Origin: Stereocaulon alpinum
Taxonomy: Eukaryota > Ascomycota > Lecanoromycetes > Lecanorales > Stereocaulaceae
Length of the DNA: 64,000 bases
Assembly: GCA_018257865.1 (NCBI GenBank)
Contig: JAEUBA010000002.1
Location: 1-64,000, forward strand
Direction of reading: 5' to 3'
In this document: one piece after another, positions 25,460 through 38,849 of the stretch
How the letters are laid out: every line of letters begins with the position of its first letter
Numbering within the stretch: the stretch's first letter is position 1
The notes under the pieces: model-generated
The model's database searches: none
The model's input: the letters and a program-made list of their open reading frames with translations, nothing else
What the model was told of the DNA's origin: nothing
Translations under genes and position numbers: made by a program

Positions 25460-26657
25460 GCTAGCGATAGAGACACACCTATACGCGGTGCTAGCTACGA
25501 ACCTGAATACCTATTTAGAGCTGAGATATCTCCCCTAATATATTGCAGGTTGAACGATGTTGAGACGTCGCGTAGTTACTAAGAACTCCGTGCAGAGTTT
25601 TTCGGGTAACGCGATAACACCTACCCTAACTCTACTATAACTATTATACCTCCCCTACGATCGAGACTAGATAGTAAGAATTGGTATTAGGTATAGTATC
25701 TCAGCCCGATAAGTGAAGAGTATAGGCAATACCTACCTAGCCGTTAATTCGAAAAATCTAATATCTACGTGCGCTTGATACGTATCTACCGGTTAAGACT
25801 AACGCGCAGTCTATCCTAGGGGAAGGCTAGGGTTATAGGTATACAGGACTAAGAGAAGGATATACTAGGTTATAAATTAGAAGGCGTATTTTAGAAAAGG
25901 ACGGCCCCTATCTAAGTAGCTAGGCGAGCCTTTAGTATAAGCGGCGCTATATAACTATAATTATAAGCTGAAGGGTTGGCTCCCCCCTAAAGCAAAGTGT
26001 ATAAGGATAGAAGTAAGTACTATCTAATACGACCAGCGGGATATTATACTATCCGATTCTTTATACGAGTATAGGCCTCCTAGGCGGTGTATATGGCTTC
26101 CCCCCTTTCTCGTATCCTCAACCAGCAAACTACCGAACAGCCAAATCCGGTACTACTACGGACACTAATAAACACTACTAATCAGCGCTAATAACTCGAA
26201 CCCTTACGAGACGGCTATATACCCCCTCCTCCCCCCCCCCCGTATCAACATAGTAAAGGTTAAAGAAAGTTATAGGGCGCTCAGCGCTATAATAAAGTCG
26301 AAGGATATAGAAGAATACAGTAGGGTCCTTAAGAGCTAAGTATAGTGCGAAGGGCGTGTATTACAGTTAGTATTAGAAACAATATCATAGAGCGCTTAGT
26401 ATAATATTAAAGAACACAGTTAAGAGTTACTAGTATTAAGGAGGCCTAGGGTGTAATCCCTAGACCAAAAGTAATTATATCGTTAAGGATAAGCGGGAGT
26501 TTTTATCTAGGTACTATACTATAGTTTCTCTTGCGGCTAGGAAAGGCACACTACGTGTACTATCTACTAGTTTCACAAATAATGTAATAGAACACCCTTA
26601 TTAGTATATATAGATACTAGAATAGGCGTATAAACCAATTAATCAATCAATTAATCA
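25460..26657 (+). mobile_element. Non-autonomous LINE-like retroelement F (about 1.2 kb), nested in B
   Basis: 1,198 bp flanked by the 15-bp duplication ATATAGTATTTAATA (25,445-25,459 and 26,658-26,672). The same site in A (about 16,975-17,000) is uninterrupted. The 5' start matches the other copy, F', exactly, so this looks like a full-length element and not a random truncation. The last roughly 50-65 bp (26,587-26,640) are nearly identical to the 3' end of LINE E and pass into a tail of AATC/AATT tetranucleotides. Upstream of that block it is unrelated or only weakly related to E. I found no coding potential. CpA and TpG are frequent here in contrast to the surrounding DNA. Probable mobilisation by the Tad1-type LINE is inference. 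Confidence 0.82.
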
Positions 26658-27869
26658 ATATAGTATTTAATATATTAAGCTTCTATACTATAAAAGCTAG
26701 GAATATATTTTACTTATTATACCTTAAAGGTAATATAGTAGTAGTACTTTAACCTTAGTTAGAAGAATATCTCTTAATTTAGAATCTTAATATAATAGAG
26801 GATAATTCTTTAAAGATTATCTTTAATAAAATATATATTAGGAACCTATTAAGGTTCTATTTTAGGGATAGTACTAAAGAAAGAAGTTTAGAATAAAAGC
26901 TTATAAATCTCTAATAGAAGGGACTAGTAATAGAATATATAGTATAGTTTAAAGAAATTACCTATTAACTTAAATAGTTAGAGGATACTTAAGCTACTAT
27001 ATATTAAAAAGGACTAAAGGATAAGGTTAAGGATAAGCTCGCTTATTCTAATAATATTAGAAACTTTATATAGTTAGTATCTAAGGTCTACTCTATTAAT
27101 AATAAGTTATATAAAAGAAAGATAGAATAAAAGTCTTTAGGTCTAGTTACTAAGTTTAGGAGAAAGGAAAATATTTCGGCTATAAAAGCGAAATTCTCTA
27201 AGAAACCTTATAAAGGGAAGAAGTAGAAGAAGGACTTATCTAATATAAAATACTATAGATACTATAAGAAAGGATACTATTAAAATAAGTACCCTTAATA
27301 AGAGTAGGTAGCTATAGTAGGGGATATATACCCTAACTATAATAAATAGGAGTAGCCGGAATAACTAGTATAATTAACTAATAAGGAGTATAATTACTTA
27401 AGTTAGATAGCTTACTATAATAATTTATACTAGATATATCTTAGTAGAAAGGACGGATTAGGATAGTATCCTTAGAAGTTAAGATACTAAGTATCTATAG
27501 TAAATAGTAAAGAATACTTTAGTAAGGATTAAGTTAATAACCTATACTAGGAACTATCCTCTAGAAGCGAGTTAGAAGAGCTTATAGAGGGAGAAGCCTT
27601 ATTAGATAATAAAACCCTTAATAGGATTAAGGCTTTAAGGTTAGATACCTAAAAAACCTAAAAAGAACTATTAGAATCCTATTAATAGCGATTAAAGTAC
27701 GTAGAATAGTAAATAATAGATCTTTATAATAAACTAGAAAAGGCTAATAAGTATATACGGAAAGTTACTATAGATAAACTAATATAAGCCTTAATAGCCT
27801 CGCTGAGCGAGGAATAGACTAAGAAACTAGTAGAAAGTAACTAATAATTATTATTAGTTACTAAGTTTA

Positions 27870-30800
27870 AATAAATATTTCGAGGAATATATTTTATAGC
27901 GATAACGACGAGTATAACGGGCGAATAGGCCTACTAGGCTAGACGAGCGATTATACTAGGTTACGAACCTAGTAAAATAATATAAGATAGAGGGGGAGGA
28001 GAGAAGGGGGTTATTAGTAACGAAGGTAGATAGGGTACGCGTCCTAATATAATAATAGAGCGATAGCGATAGTAGTAGAAGCCTATAGGAGGACTATAGG
28101 GCCCTTAGGGCAGGGAAAGGACTAATAAAAGAGCGCAGTATATAAAGGCTATAGAGTAGGCGCTACTAGAGTTTATAGAAAAGGTCTAGGGGACGCTATA
28201 GGCGAATATAAATAAGACTATATAGAGCTTCTTCTAGAATATAGTAGAGAGGATTACGGAGTATATATAGGAGAATATAGCTAAGAGATACGCAGTAAAG
28301 GAATACCGCAGCTAATTAACGCGTAAGGACTACCTAACCGGAAGGGTAAATAATAGCTAGGCGGACGTAGCCCGTACGGCCTAAGGGGGCTAGAATACTA
28401 TCTACCTAGCTATACCTAAGGTAGAAGATATTAAGAAAGCGAAGTAGATAATAGTTAGGATCGATAATAATAGCGAAAAGATATAGATAGCCGCAGTAAC
28501 CCTCCCCTAACTAGTATAGATATTTAGAGGGGTAGGAGGGGCGACTAAGGAGATTATTATAGTAAGGAGGACTGCGGGGGGGGATATTATCCTCTAGATA
28601 GCCTTAGTAAAGGCTAGAGAAGAGCTAGAAAAGGATAATAGGTAGGTAAGGAGACTCTATAGGTTAGTAAGGGTACTTCAGAAGACGGTAATAGTAGCGG
28701 TCTATAGAGTAGAAAAAATAATAGATATAAAGGATTAATAGGGGGTCTTTAAAACCTTAAAGAAAGATAATAGAAAGCTCTACTTAGAGTTAGAGATAAT
28801 AAAGGCTGAGTAGCCTATATTTACGTCGAAGCTAGATATACTTAGGAGGGAGAAGAGGTTCTCTATAATAATAATTAAGGTCCTAAGCCTAGAAGCGGCG
28901 AACCGACTTATTATAGAAGGAATAGTAGTAGAGAATAGCCTCCTCTTCTATAATTACTAGAAGAGAGAGGCTGCCCCTAAGTAGTACTTTAACTACTATA
29001 GGTATAAATATATTACTAAGGCGTATAAGCACCCCACCCGCTATAGGATATACGCCTAAAACTATAGTACTAATAATTACGTAGAAAGAGTTAGCAGTAA
29101 GCCTAAGTACGTAGTATATAAAGGGGAGCACTTAGTATAGAGCAAAACCTATTTAATCTAATAAAAGGAGAAAACTAATATTAAGTAGAGAATTAAGCGT
29201 AAGCCGAAATACTTTAAAGAGACCCTAAAGTAATACTTAGTAGGGCCTACGCCGGCGATACTAAAAAGGACTAGCTTAGAAGGGTAGCGTAAAGTAATCT
29301 CTAAAGGGAAGAGGAAGGTATTAGAGGATATAATAGATAAGCCTTAGAAAGGAACTAGGGAGGTAGCGAAAAGGGGACGCCTAATAACCCTCTCTAAGGC
29401 AGAGTAAGGGTACTAGCCCCTATCTATAGAGAGGATTAGTCTAACGAATACCCTTAGGCGGACTTTAGAAGTAGTAAAGACTACTAAGACTACCTAAATA
29501 TAGGAGAACGTTTAGGTAGCCCTTACCTAATAAGGGATATACCCTACCTAAAAATACTATAGTATAATATATAGAGGAAGAAGGATACAGTAATAGTACT
29601 ACTTCTTAAAAATAAAGACGTAAAAGATATAGACGTATTAGCGATCTAAGAGCTAGTACGTAACCTAATAAACAGAACCTTATATAATATAAGTATAAGT
29701 AGATTCTACCTAGCCTATAGAGGAGACTTAGAGGCTAGGACGTATTTCTATATAAATAAGAGGATAGATCCTAATAACTGGGGGGTAGAATACCGGGGAG
29801 GCGACTTATACTCGTTATAGATCTAAGTTACGAGGACTTAAAAGGATATTAAGGATAGGATAGAGAATACCGGAGGGCCGCTAGGGGAGAGGGTATAGGT
29901 ATATAATATCTATAACCCCTTACTAGTAAGCTATACGTTGAAGGATAGTCTAATAATTATCCTAAAACTAGAGGAAGCGCTGGGGAACGAGGGTAAATAT
30001 ATAGTTATAGGAGACTTTAACTTATACTACCCGCACTAGAATAACTTAAGACGAATAATATACTACGCTATAGCAGACGAGCTGCTAGAGGTAGTAGGAG
30101 AGAGAGGTATAGTTCTAGGACTACTAGAGAAGGTAGTTATATAGTAGAATAGGGGCTTAGAGAGTACTATTAACCTTATATTCCTAACCGAAGGCGCGTA
30201 TAATATAATAGTAAAGTGCGGGGTAAGGAATAACCTTAATATAGGATTAGACTATATACTAATTATTATAGAGCTAGAATAGATATAGAGCGAACGCCTA
30301 GTACGCTAGAAGAGGGCCTAGAAAAGGATAGAGGCGAAGGTAACTAAGGAGGAAATCCAAAAATATATAAAAATCCTAAATAAAGTAATAAGCCGGTACT
30401 TAGTAGACTCTAAAGATACTATTAACTAGTATATCGATAGGCTTATAGCTATACTATAAGAGGTAATAGAAGATACTATCCTATATAAGGAACCGTACGC
30501 AGGGGCTAAGCTATATTAGAACGGGGTATATATAAGGGTAACTAAAGCGTTATAGGCAGCGCTTAAGGCCTACTGCTATAGTAGAAACGCAGAAACTGAG
30601 GAAGCCCTCTATTAGGCCGAAAGGGAAAAGGTTACTACCCTATAGAAGGCTAGGATAATAGCTTTTAGAAAGGGAGTCTATAAGGTATTACTAAGGCTAG
30701 AAGGAGTATAGTAACTCGCTAAGTAGGGAAGGGAGAGGAGTATATAACCTAAAGAGCTACCGCAATTCCCAGCTATTAAAGACGGAAATAGGAATAAAGT

Positions 30801-33295
30801 AATAGACTTTAAGGGGAAGGTAGAGGCCCTAAAGAGGGTCCTCTTCCTACCCCTACCCCTAGCAGACCTAACGGATATAGAGGGGGCCGACTACCTAAAA
30901 CCTATAGCGATAGACAGCGAGATTACCTTAAAGGAGGTAAAGGACGCGATTTAGTACCTAGCGGCGGATAAGGCCTTAGAGATCTTAGGGATCCTAAATA
31001 GATTCCTAAGAGCGGTATACGCAGAGATAATAGAGACGTTTAGGAGGATATTTTAAGCGTGCTTAGACTATAGATACTACTTAAAGAAGTTCTAGGAGGC
31101 GAATATAGTAATACTAAAGAAACTAAAAAAGACTAACTATTCGGAGCCTAAGGCGTACTAGCCTATTACGTTACTAGATATACTTAGGAAAGCGTTAGAG
31201 ATAGTAATAGCGAAATATCTTAGCGGAATAGCCGAAAGGAATCACCTACTTTTAGAATACTAGATAGGGGGTAGAAAGAGACGCTTAGTAGAAACGGCCT
31301 TAGAGACTATTATAGATTTAGTCTATATAATATAGAACTAGGGTAAAGATAACGTAGCGAGCCTACTATTACTAGATATAGTAGAGGTATTCGATAATAT
31401 ATCCTATAAAAGGCTACTCTATAACCTAAAGATAAAAGGAATCCCTAAGGGAATCGTTCGGTAGACTATAAGCTTCCTTAAAGATAGAGCGATATTAATT
31501 ACTCTAGGAGGTAAAACTAGCCTAGTAGAGGCGATAGAGACTAGGATTCTATAAGGATTACCTATATTACTAATTCTATTTCTCTTCTTTAATATACTAC
31601 TAATTAAAGTATACTTAAAAGTAAAAATCCTAGTATAAGTAGGAGGATTCGTAGATAACGTGTACCTGCTAGTATATAGTAAGATAACGGAAACGAACTA
31701 TAGGTAGCTAGAATAGGCCTATAAGCTCTACTAAACGTAGGCGAAAATATACGGGGCGACGTTTACGCCTTAGAAGTACGAACTAGTATATCTATCGCGC
31801 GCCCCTAAAAGGTTTAATATAAAGGAGACGGTATAATTTAGTAATATAGAGGTTAAGCTAAAAGCGAGTATTAGGGTCCTAGGGCTATATATTAATACTA
31901 AACTCCGCTAGGGCCTATATATAGCGTAGGTGAAGGTAAAGGCCGCTACTTAAGCCTAGGCGATTAAGTACCTAGCAGGGTTAACTTAGGGAGTTATATT
32001 TAAGAAGTATAGAAAGGTATATAGTATAGCGGTAAGGCCTATACTTATATTTACTACTCTAATATAGTATACCCCTACTAGGGGGCGGGGAGCTATAGAA
32101 AAGTATGTTAAGACGCTTGCGATAATATAAAATAACTACCTACGGATAGTACTTAGAGTATATAAGGTAATACTAGTCTAAGTTTTAGAAGCGGAGGTAG
32201 TTATTATACCTATCTAAACCTATCTAGACGCCCTAGTTATAAGATACTAGGTACTAAGGGGAGTATACCCCTTAATAATCGAAGATAACCGCTTAATCCG
32301 TAGGAGACTATAGGGAAGGAGAGGAAGGGCGCGCCTAATACGCCTAACCCTATTACTAAAAAAGGAAGAATAGGCCCTATAGGAGCTTAAGGCGAAGGAT
32401 TAGGATTAAGCGATAATAGTAATAAGGAGAAAGGTATATTAGTATAACCTAAAAACGGATATTAAGAAGTATTAAGACGTAGGCGTCCTAGCTAAAAAGA
32501 TATAAGGCTAGGTAATAATAAAGTAGATTAAGCGGTAGGAGGTATATAAGGATACTATCCCTAAGTACTCTTATATACCTATATAGAATAAACCGTTATT
32601 TAGAGGAAGGTATAACTACTACCTAAAGCTTAGGAAGGCGGAAAGCTTAATAGTAGTCTAACTCTAAAGTAGGAAGAATAGGTTTAACTACTTCCTTTAT
32701 AAGGCGAAAGTACTAGGGGTCCGCAGTACCTACTATAGTTATAGATAGAGGAATTAGGATATAAAGTATATTCTCCTATACTACCTAAAGCTTAGCGACA
32801 CTCGAAGGGAGCTTATTAAAGAGGTAGAGACTTATAATATTAGGACTATACTAGCTGAGGTTACTAGTATAAGAGTAGCTATAAGATAGCTAGTTAGGTT
32901 AGGATTCTTAATATAGTATTAACTTACTAAGGAATAGCTCTCCTAGTCTAAACTCCCTATTAGAGTAGAATTAGTAATAAAAACCCTAAAGATAAAGAAG
33001 CCTAAGTATAAGTAGAAGCTAAAGGCGGCGGAGCTACCGGAGTATTATAGGGCCTAGTAGGGCAGCGGAGATTATTATTACTAATATTATAGAGCCTAGC
33101 GGCGAGGTTAGATAGGCGGAGCAGAATAATAAGTAAGCTAATAAGCGAAAGTTTTTAGCTAGAAGGGGTAACTCTAGAAAGGTTTCTTTTACGTCTAGAG
33201 GGCCTTTAACCCCCCCTAGATTTCCTAATAATATAAGAGAACACCCTTATTAGTATATATAGATACTAGAATAGGCGTATAAATCAATTAATTAA
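27870..33295 (+). mobile_element. Tad1-type LINE (non-LTR retrotransposon) E, full-length but RIPed
   Basis: 5,426 bp with the 16-bp duplication TTAGTTACTAAGTTTA (27,854-27,869 and 33,296-33,311). Remnant ORF1 ends in a zinc-knuckle region (about 28,985-29,090, YKYITKAYKHPTRY with cysteine positions turned to tyrosine). Remnant ORF2 has an apurinic-type endonuclease (KDVKDIDVLAIQELVRN near 29,620-29,670), then reverse transcriptase with EVKDAI.YLAADKA (about 30,940), LLLDIVEVFDNISYKRLL (about 31,365-31,415) and GFVDNVYLLVYSK (about 31,650, original FVDD), and a C-terminal RNase H-like region. The order is that of the Tad1 clade of fungal LINEs. The 3' end has a tetranucleotide tail in place of poly(A). 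Confidence 0.9.
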
Positions 33296-33406
33296 TTAGT
33301 TACTAAGTTTATAAGTTTTTTTAGAAGCCTATCTATAAGGTTTATTAAGGATAAAACTAAGGGACTTATAGAATTTAAGTCTTTAGCGGCTTAAAAGATT
33401 TAGGAA

Positions 33407-33655
33407 TGTTAACCCTTAAGCGTGTGCGCGTTATAGCTACGCTAACGTAATAATATTAATTAGGGTCTAGGGGCTTAGTAATAGTATTACTACCTAGGAC
33501 TCCCCTATATTTTAGGGATCTTTAGAAATTAGTTCTACTACTACTTAACTACTAAGTAATATAATTATATCTATTGCTTAATACCTAAATCTAGTAACTT
33601 TACGTCTCTTATACCTTAGTACGCTAGCTTAGAGCCGGCGTCGCTAGCCTTTATA
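33407..33655 (+). repeat. 5' LTR of Gypsy element C
   Basis: 249 bp, beginning TGTTAACCCTTAAGCG and ending CCTTTATA. The outer tip keeps AAGCGTGTGCGCG, which is AAGCGTATATACG in the inner copy at 40,040. Confidence 0.94.
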
Positions 33656-36600
33656 GTTCTAATTTCTCTACCTTTTTAAGGGAGAGGCCCGGAGTTACTA
33701 TAATATTAGGTCGGACGCGCAGTCGTACTACTATAACCGTTACTAACGCTGAAGAACCTAACGATATTAATAATAATAACGATCCTACGGAGAGCTATAG
33801 GACCGACGGAGAGTCTTAGCTAGATACCTCTAATTTAGATAACGCTGATCTTAAGTAACGCTTATAAGAAGCCTAAGCGACGAATCGCCGCCTAAAGTAA
33901 CTACGCGAATTATTAGTATTAGAAGCTGAAAACGATATAATTTAATACCCTAGGTTACGGAGTACTATTAGAATACCTATAGGGACGGTTTAAGAGGAGG
34001 AATAATATCCTACTACCGCTATATTAGTATAATTAGTTAATATTACTAGCTAAAGGATTCCTTTACGTCTTATAACGCCCGCCTTTAGCGCGCCTACGAA
34101 CCTACCTATTAAACTCTAAAGACCCCTAGTACCGAAAAGCTTTCGGCCTAAGAATATATAACCTTATAAGGGAATTAGTGAGGGTAAATACCTACGCTAG
34201 TTCGCTAACTTAGAGAAGAAGTTTCTTAAGAGTCCGGAGTACTTTACTACCGAACTATCTAAGATAGTCTACTATATAGACGCCCTAAAAGATAACCCGA
34301 ATTCCTAGTAGAATACCTACCTAAAGGATTATAGATAGGATAATATAACGTTCGAATTCTTTAAGTAATTCCTATATAATTTAGTTATAGATCCTATCAA
34401 CCGCCGTCTCCTCGCCTATAAAAGGTTTAAGGAGGTAAAGTAATATTCTAACTAGAAAGTTACTATATTTAAGGCCTACTTAGAGGAGTTAGAAGCTAAC
34501 CTACCGCCTATAGCCTTAGAGCTTAAAGCTAACCTCTTCCTAGCTAAGCTAAGACCGGAGCTAAAGAATAAAATCTTAAGTATAGGTAAGGTATCTAATA
34601 ATAGGGATAATATTATTACCTAAGCTATTATATAAGAGAATACTATAGGGCGCGAGCGTTACGGAGGCGGCGGCTTAAGTACTTATAGGAAATTATCTAA
34701 TTATAGGGCCTCTAAGTTATAAGGGAGCCGCCTGTTAGAATAACGGATTTCTAAGCCTAATAGGCCGGGCCTAAGGGTTAATAGCTTATAGTTAGCGCGA
34801 AATAAATCTTATTTAAGGAGTCTAAAGCGGAAGACTAATTTAGATTTAGTAACTAAGCTTATCTACTATTATTACGGAAAGCTAGGCTATATAAGCCTAA
34901 ATTATCCTAATTATAATAAGCCTATAACTTATACTAGTATTAGTATAGTATTAGTAAAAAACGATCAGCCCCTATAACCGCCTTAGAAGCGGGGGAAGAA
35001 ACCTAAAAAGTAGAGGTAAGTCCTTCTATCCTAACTAAGGGTTAGATAACGCTTAATACTAGCCTATAGTAGGTTACTACTTTACTAGATACCGGATTAT
35101 AGCTTAATTTAATCTCCTAGAAGTTTATAGTTTAATAGGACTTACTACCTTCTACTACTAACTTACTGCTACCGGAAGCTTTAAGTAGCTCTAGTATATA
35201 TATCTATAGTACCTATTAATTTAAGTATATACTTATTAATAGCTAGGGCTGCGGTAAGGAGTATAATATACTTTTCTATACTATTAATCTTAAGGGTCCT
35301 AATATCGTAGTTAGTATACTAGGGTTAAAGTAAATAAAGATTTTACTTAATTCTTCGGCGGAGCAGTAGTAGTTTAAGGTTAATACTAAAAAGTTTTAGG
35401 TTAATAAGCCTACTATCTTCAGCTATTACCTTAAGAAGGAGCCTAAAGTTTATATAATTATATACGCTGCTATAGCGACTAATTACTTAGATAGAGGAAG
35501 CTTAGAATAGATTCTAAAGGAACTGCTAGAGTTCTCTAATATCTTCTTAAATAAGAAAGCTGGAACCTTACCCTTATTAAAGGAAGGCGACTATATAATT
35601 AATATTAAGGATAGTAAGGAGCCGCTTTATAGGCCTCTCTATAATCTATCTTAATCTAAGCTAGCGGAGCTGCGGCGCTATCTTAATAATACGCTTATAA
35701 AAGGCTAGATACGCCGTTTAGTTTCTTTAGCTGGAGCACCTATCCTCTTCGTATTAAAGAAGGATAGTAGGCTGCGTCTTTATATTAATTATTAGGGGTT
35801 AAATACGGTAACTGTTAAAAATCGATACCTATTACCTCTAATTACTAAGATATTAGACCGCCTATATAGAGCTAAAAAGTTTACTAAGTTAGACTTAAAG
35901 GATACCTATTATAGGATCTGAATTAAAGAAGGCGATAAGTAGAAGACTGCGTTCTACACCTGCTATAGCTACTTTAAATACTTAGTTATACCTTTTAGGC
36001 TCGCTAACGCCCTAGCGACGTTTTAAGCGTATATTAATAGGGCTCTTATAGGGCTTATTAATATTTTATATATTATCTATCTCGATAATATCTTAATTTA
36101 TAGCGCGAACCCGGCGGACTACTAGCGGTATATTTAGTAAGTGCTAGAATAATTATATTAGTTCTCGCTTTTCGCTAACCTAAAGAAGTGTTAGTTTAGT
36201 ACTAAACGGGTTAAATTTCTTAGATTTATTATATCTACTAATAGCGTAGTAATAGATTAGGAACGCGTAATAATAATTAGGGAATAGCTTAGGCTAGAGA
36301 CCTTTTAAGATATATAAGTCTTTTTAGGCTTTATAAATTTCTACTAGCGGTTTATTTATAATTACGCTACTATTACTGCGCCTCTAACCGACTTACTTAA
36401 AGGCAGTAAGGACGGGAAAAAGGCAGGTTAACTTTAGTAGAATAATAGTGCTAAAGGTACTTTTTAAAAGCTTCGGGACATCTTTTCTAGTACACCGTTT
36501 CTCCGCTACTTTAACCTAGAAGTAAAGTTACGTGTAGAAACTAACGCCTCTAACTTTACTATTATAGTAGTGCTTACGTAGCTAGATAATAATAGCTACT

Positions 36601-38849
36601 AGTACCTAATTACCTTTTAGTCCTAGAAGATAATTCCTACGGAGTAGAATTATAAGGTTTATAACTAAGAATTGCTCGCTATAGTAGCGGTAATAAAATA
36701 GTAGCGGTACTACCTAGAAGGTAGCCCGTTTACTATTAAGGTTCTTACTAATTATAATAATCTTAAGGGCTTTATAAAGTAGAAGTAATTAAATTCTTAG
36801 TAAGCTAGATAGGCGCTAACGCTCGCTACTTTTAATTTCGAAATTACTTATCGTACTAGAAAAACGAATCCTGCGGATCTGCTATTACGACGCCCTAATT
36901 ATAAAGGAAGTTCCCCGCTAAATACTAAGTTATTACTAATATTACAGAATAAACTCGCACTTTAGGGTAGAGATAAGGAAGGTAAAGAAATTATCGCAGT
37001 AATATCGCCGGCGTTTTAAATTATAGGCCTTTAAGTCGTTATTCCTTAAAAGGATATAAGAGGTGTTATTAAGTTAGCTTATAAGGATCCTTAATATTTA
37101 ATTAAGACTTTAATTCGAGACTTATAGGCTACTAATAATTAGACGAAATCCTTTTCTATAAATAAAGGTATACCGTCGTAGCGCCGTCTCTAAAGCAAGG
37201 TATAAGCTTTAGACCTAGAAGGTTTATTAAGAAATAATAACCGCCTATATATCCCTAGAGACGAAGCCTTAAGGGAAGAACTTATTAGTAAATACTATAA
37301 TAATCCCTTAGTAGGGTACTTTAGCGCTAAGAAGACGTATAAGTTACTTACCCGTAAATACTTTTAGTATAGGAGTTCTAAGTAGGTTAATAAGTATATT
37401 AAGACTTATAATATCTACTAAAGAATTAAGGCTCCCCGCTATTACCCCTATAGCGAACTAAGTTCGCTTCCTATTACTAATAAGCTATAGAAGGAGCTCT
37501 TAATAGACTTTATTATAGGTCTACCCCTAAGTAAATATAAGAATATAGTCTATAACGCTATTCTAGTAATTATTAATCGATTTACGAAGATAGTAAGGTA
37601 TATACCTACTACTACTATAATTAACGCTGCTGAGCTGGCGGATGTTTTTTATACTGAGGTAGTATACTATTACGGTATACCTAATAGTATTATTAGCGAT
37701 AGAGGCTTAGTATTTACTAGCGCCTTCTAGTCGGCTATTTATTTTTACTCTAAGATTAAGCGCCGCCTAAGTACCGCCTTTTATCTTTAGACTAATAGTT
37801 AAATAGAACGCTAGAATTAGGTACTGGAGCACTACTTACGGGTCTTTACTAATAATAAGTAGACTACTTAGGCGAAACAGCTACTAATAGTAGAATTCGT
37901 ATATATAAATAGTCTTTATTCCTCTATTAGAACGACGCCGTTCTACTTAATATATAGATATCACCCTGAACTTCGTTAGGAGCTTAAGGATAAGTCCCTT
38001 AAGGGGAGGATACCTGCTATAAATAAGAGGATTAAATTACTATAAGTGTTAAGAGATAAAGCTGCGGAACGCCTATAGCGCGCTAGAGAGTCTTAAGTTA
38101 AGTAGTATAATAAGAATTATAAGCCTTAAAGCTATAAGGTCGGAGATCTAGTAATACTATTAACTAAGAATCTTAAGTAAAAACGCCTAAGTAAAAAGTT
38201 ATCTTATAAATTTATAGGGCCTTTAAGGATTACTAATAAAGTAGGAGCGTAGGCTTACTACCTTCTACTACTATAAACTTATAGAATCTATAATACTTTT
38301 TATATCTTATTATTAGAACTATACTACCTTCGCGACGGCGATATAACGTTAGCGAACTTTATATAAGCCCCCGAACTTATTAATAATAATAAGATATAGG
38401 AGGTTAAAGAAATTATAGATAAGGTTTAAGATAAGTAAGGCGTTTAGTATAAGGTTAAATAGACTAGCTAGGGTAAAGAATATAACTAGTAGTTACTAGA
38501 CGAAGAGCTTAAGGATACCCGTAATTTAACTTAAGCCTTTAATAAGTAGACGGTTAGTAAGCGTATATAGTCTCTAGTTCTTTAAATACTACTAATAGTA
38601 GCGAGTAAGCGGCGGCGACGATATAAGTTATAATAATTATAAACCTTATAGGTAAATAGTCTTATACTATAAGTATACTCCTCTATAATTATTATACTTA
38701 CTTACTTATACCTTAATAAAATAAAGAAGAGATTAAATTAATTACTAGCTAAATATCTATCTTATATTAGTAAGATAATATATACAGGTGCGCTACTAAA
38801 TATTAGTAGAAGAAAAGAAGAAGGAAAAAATAAATGAATATCCTAACGC

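Noticed and set aside
26182..26212. Box-B-like GGGTTCGAG on the minus strand of element F (also in F')
   Set aside because: It lies on the strand opposite to the retrotransposition direction and no A box was found at a suitable distance, so a tRNA-derived SINE promoter is not supported.
28889..29131. 80-codon open frame on the minus strand in the LINE
   Set aside because: It is the shadow of the LINE ORF1 zinc-knuckle region on the other strand and has no features of its own.
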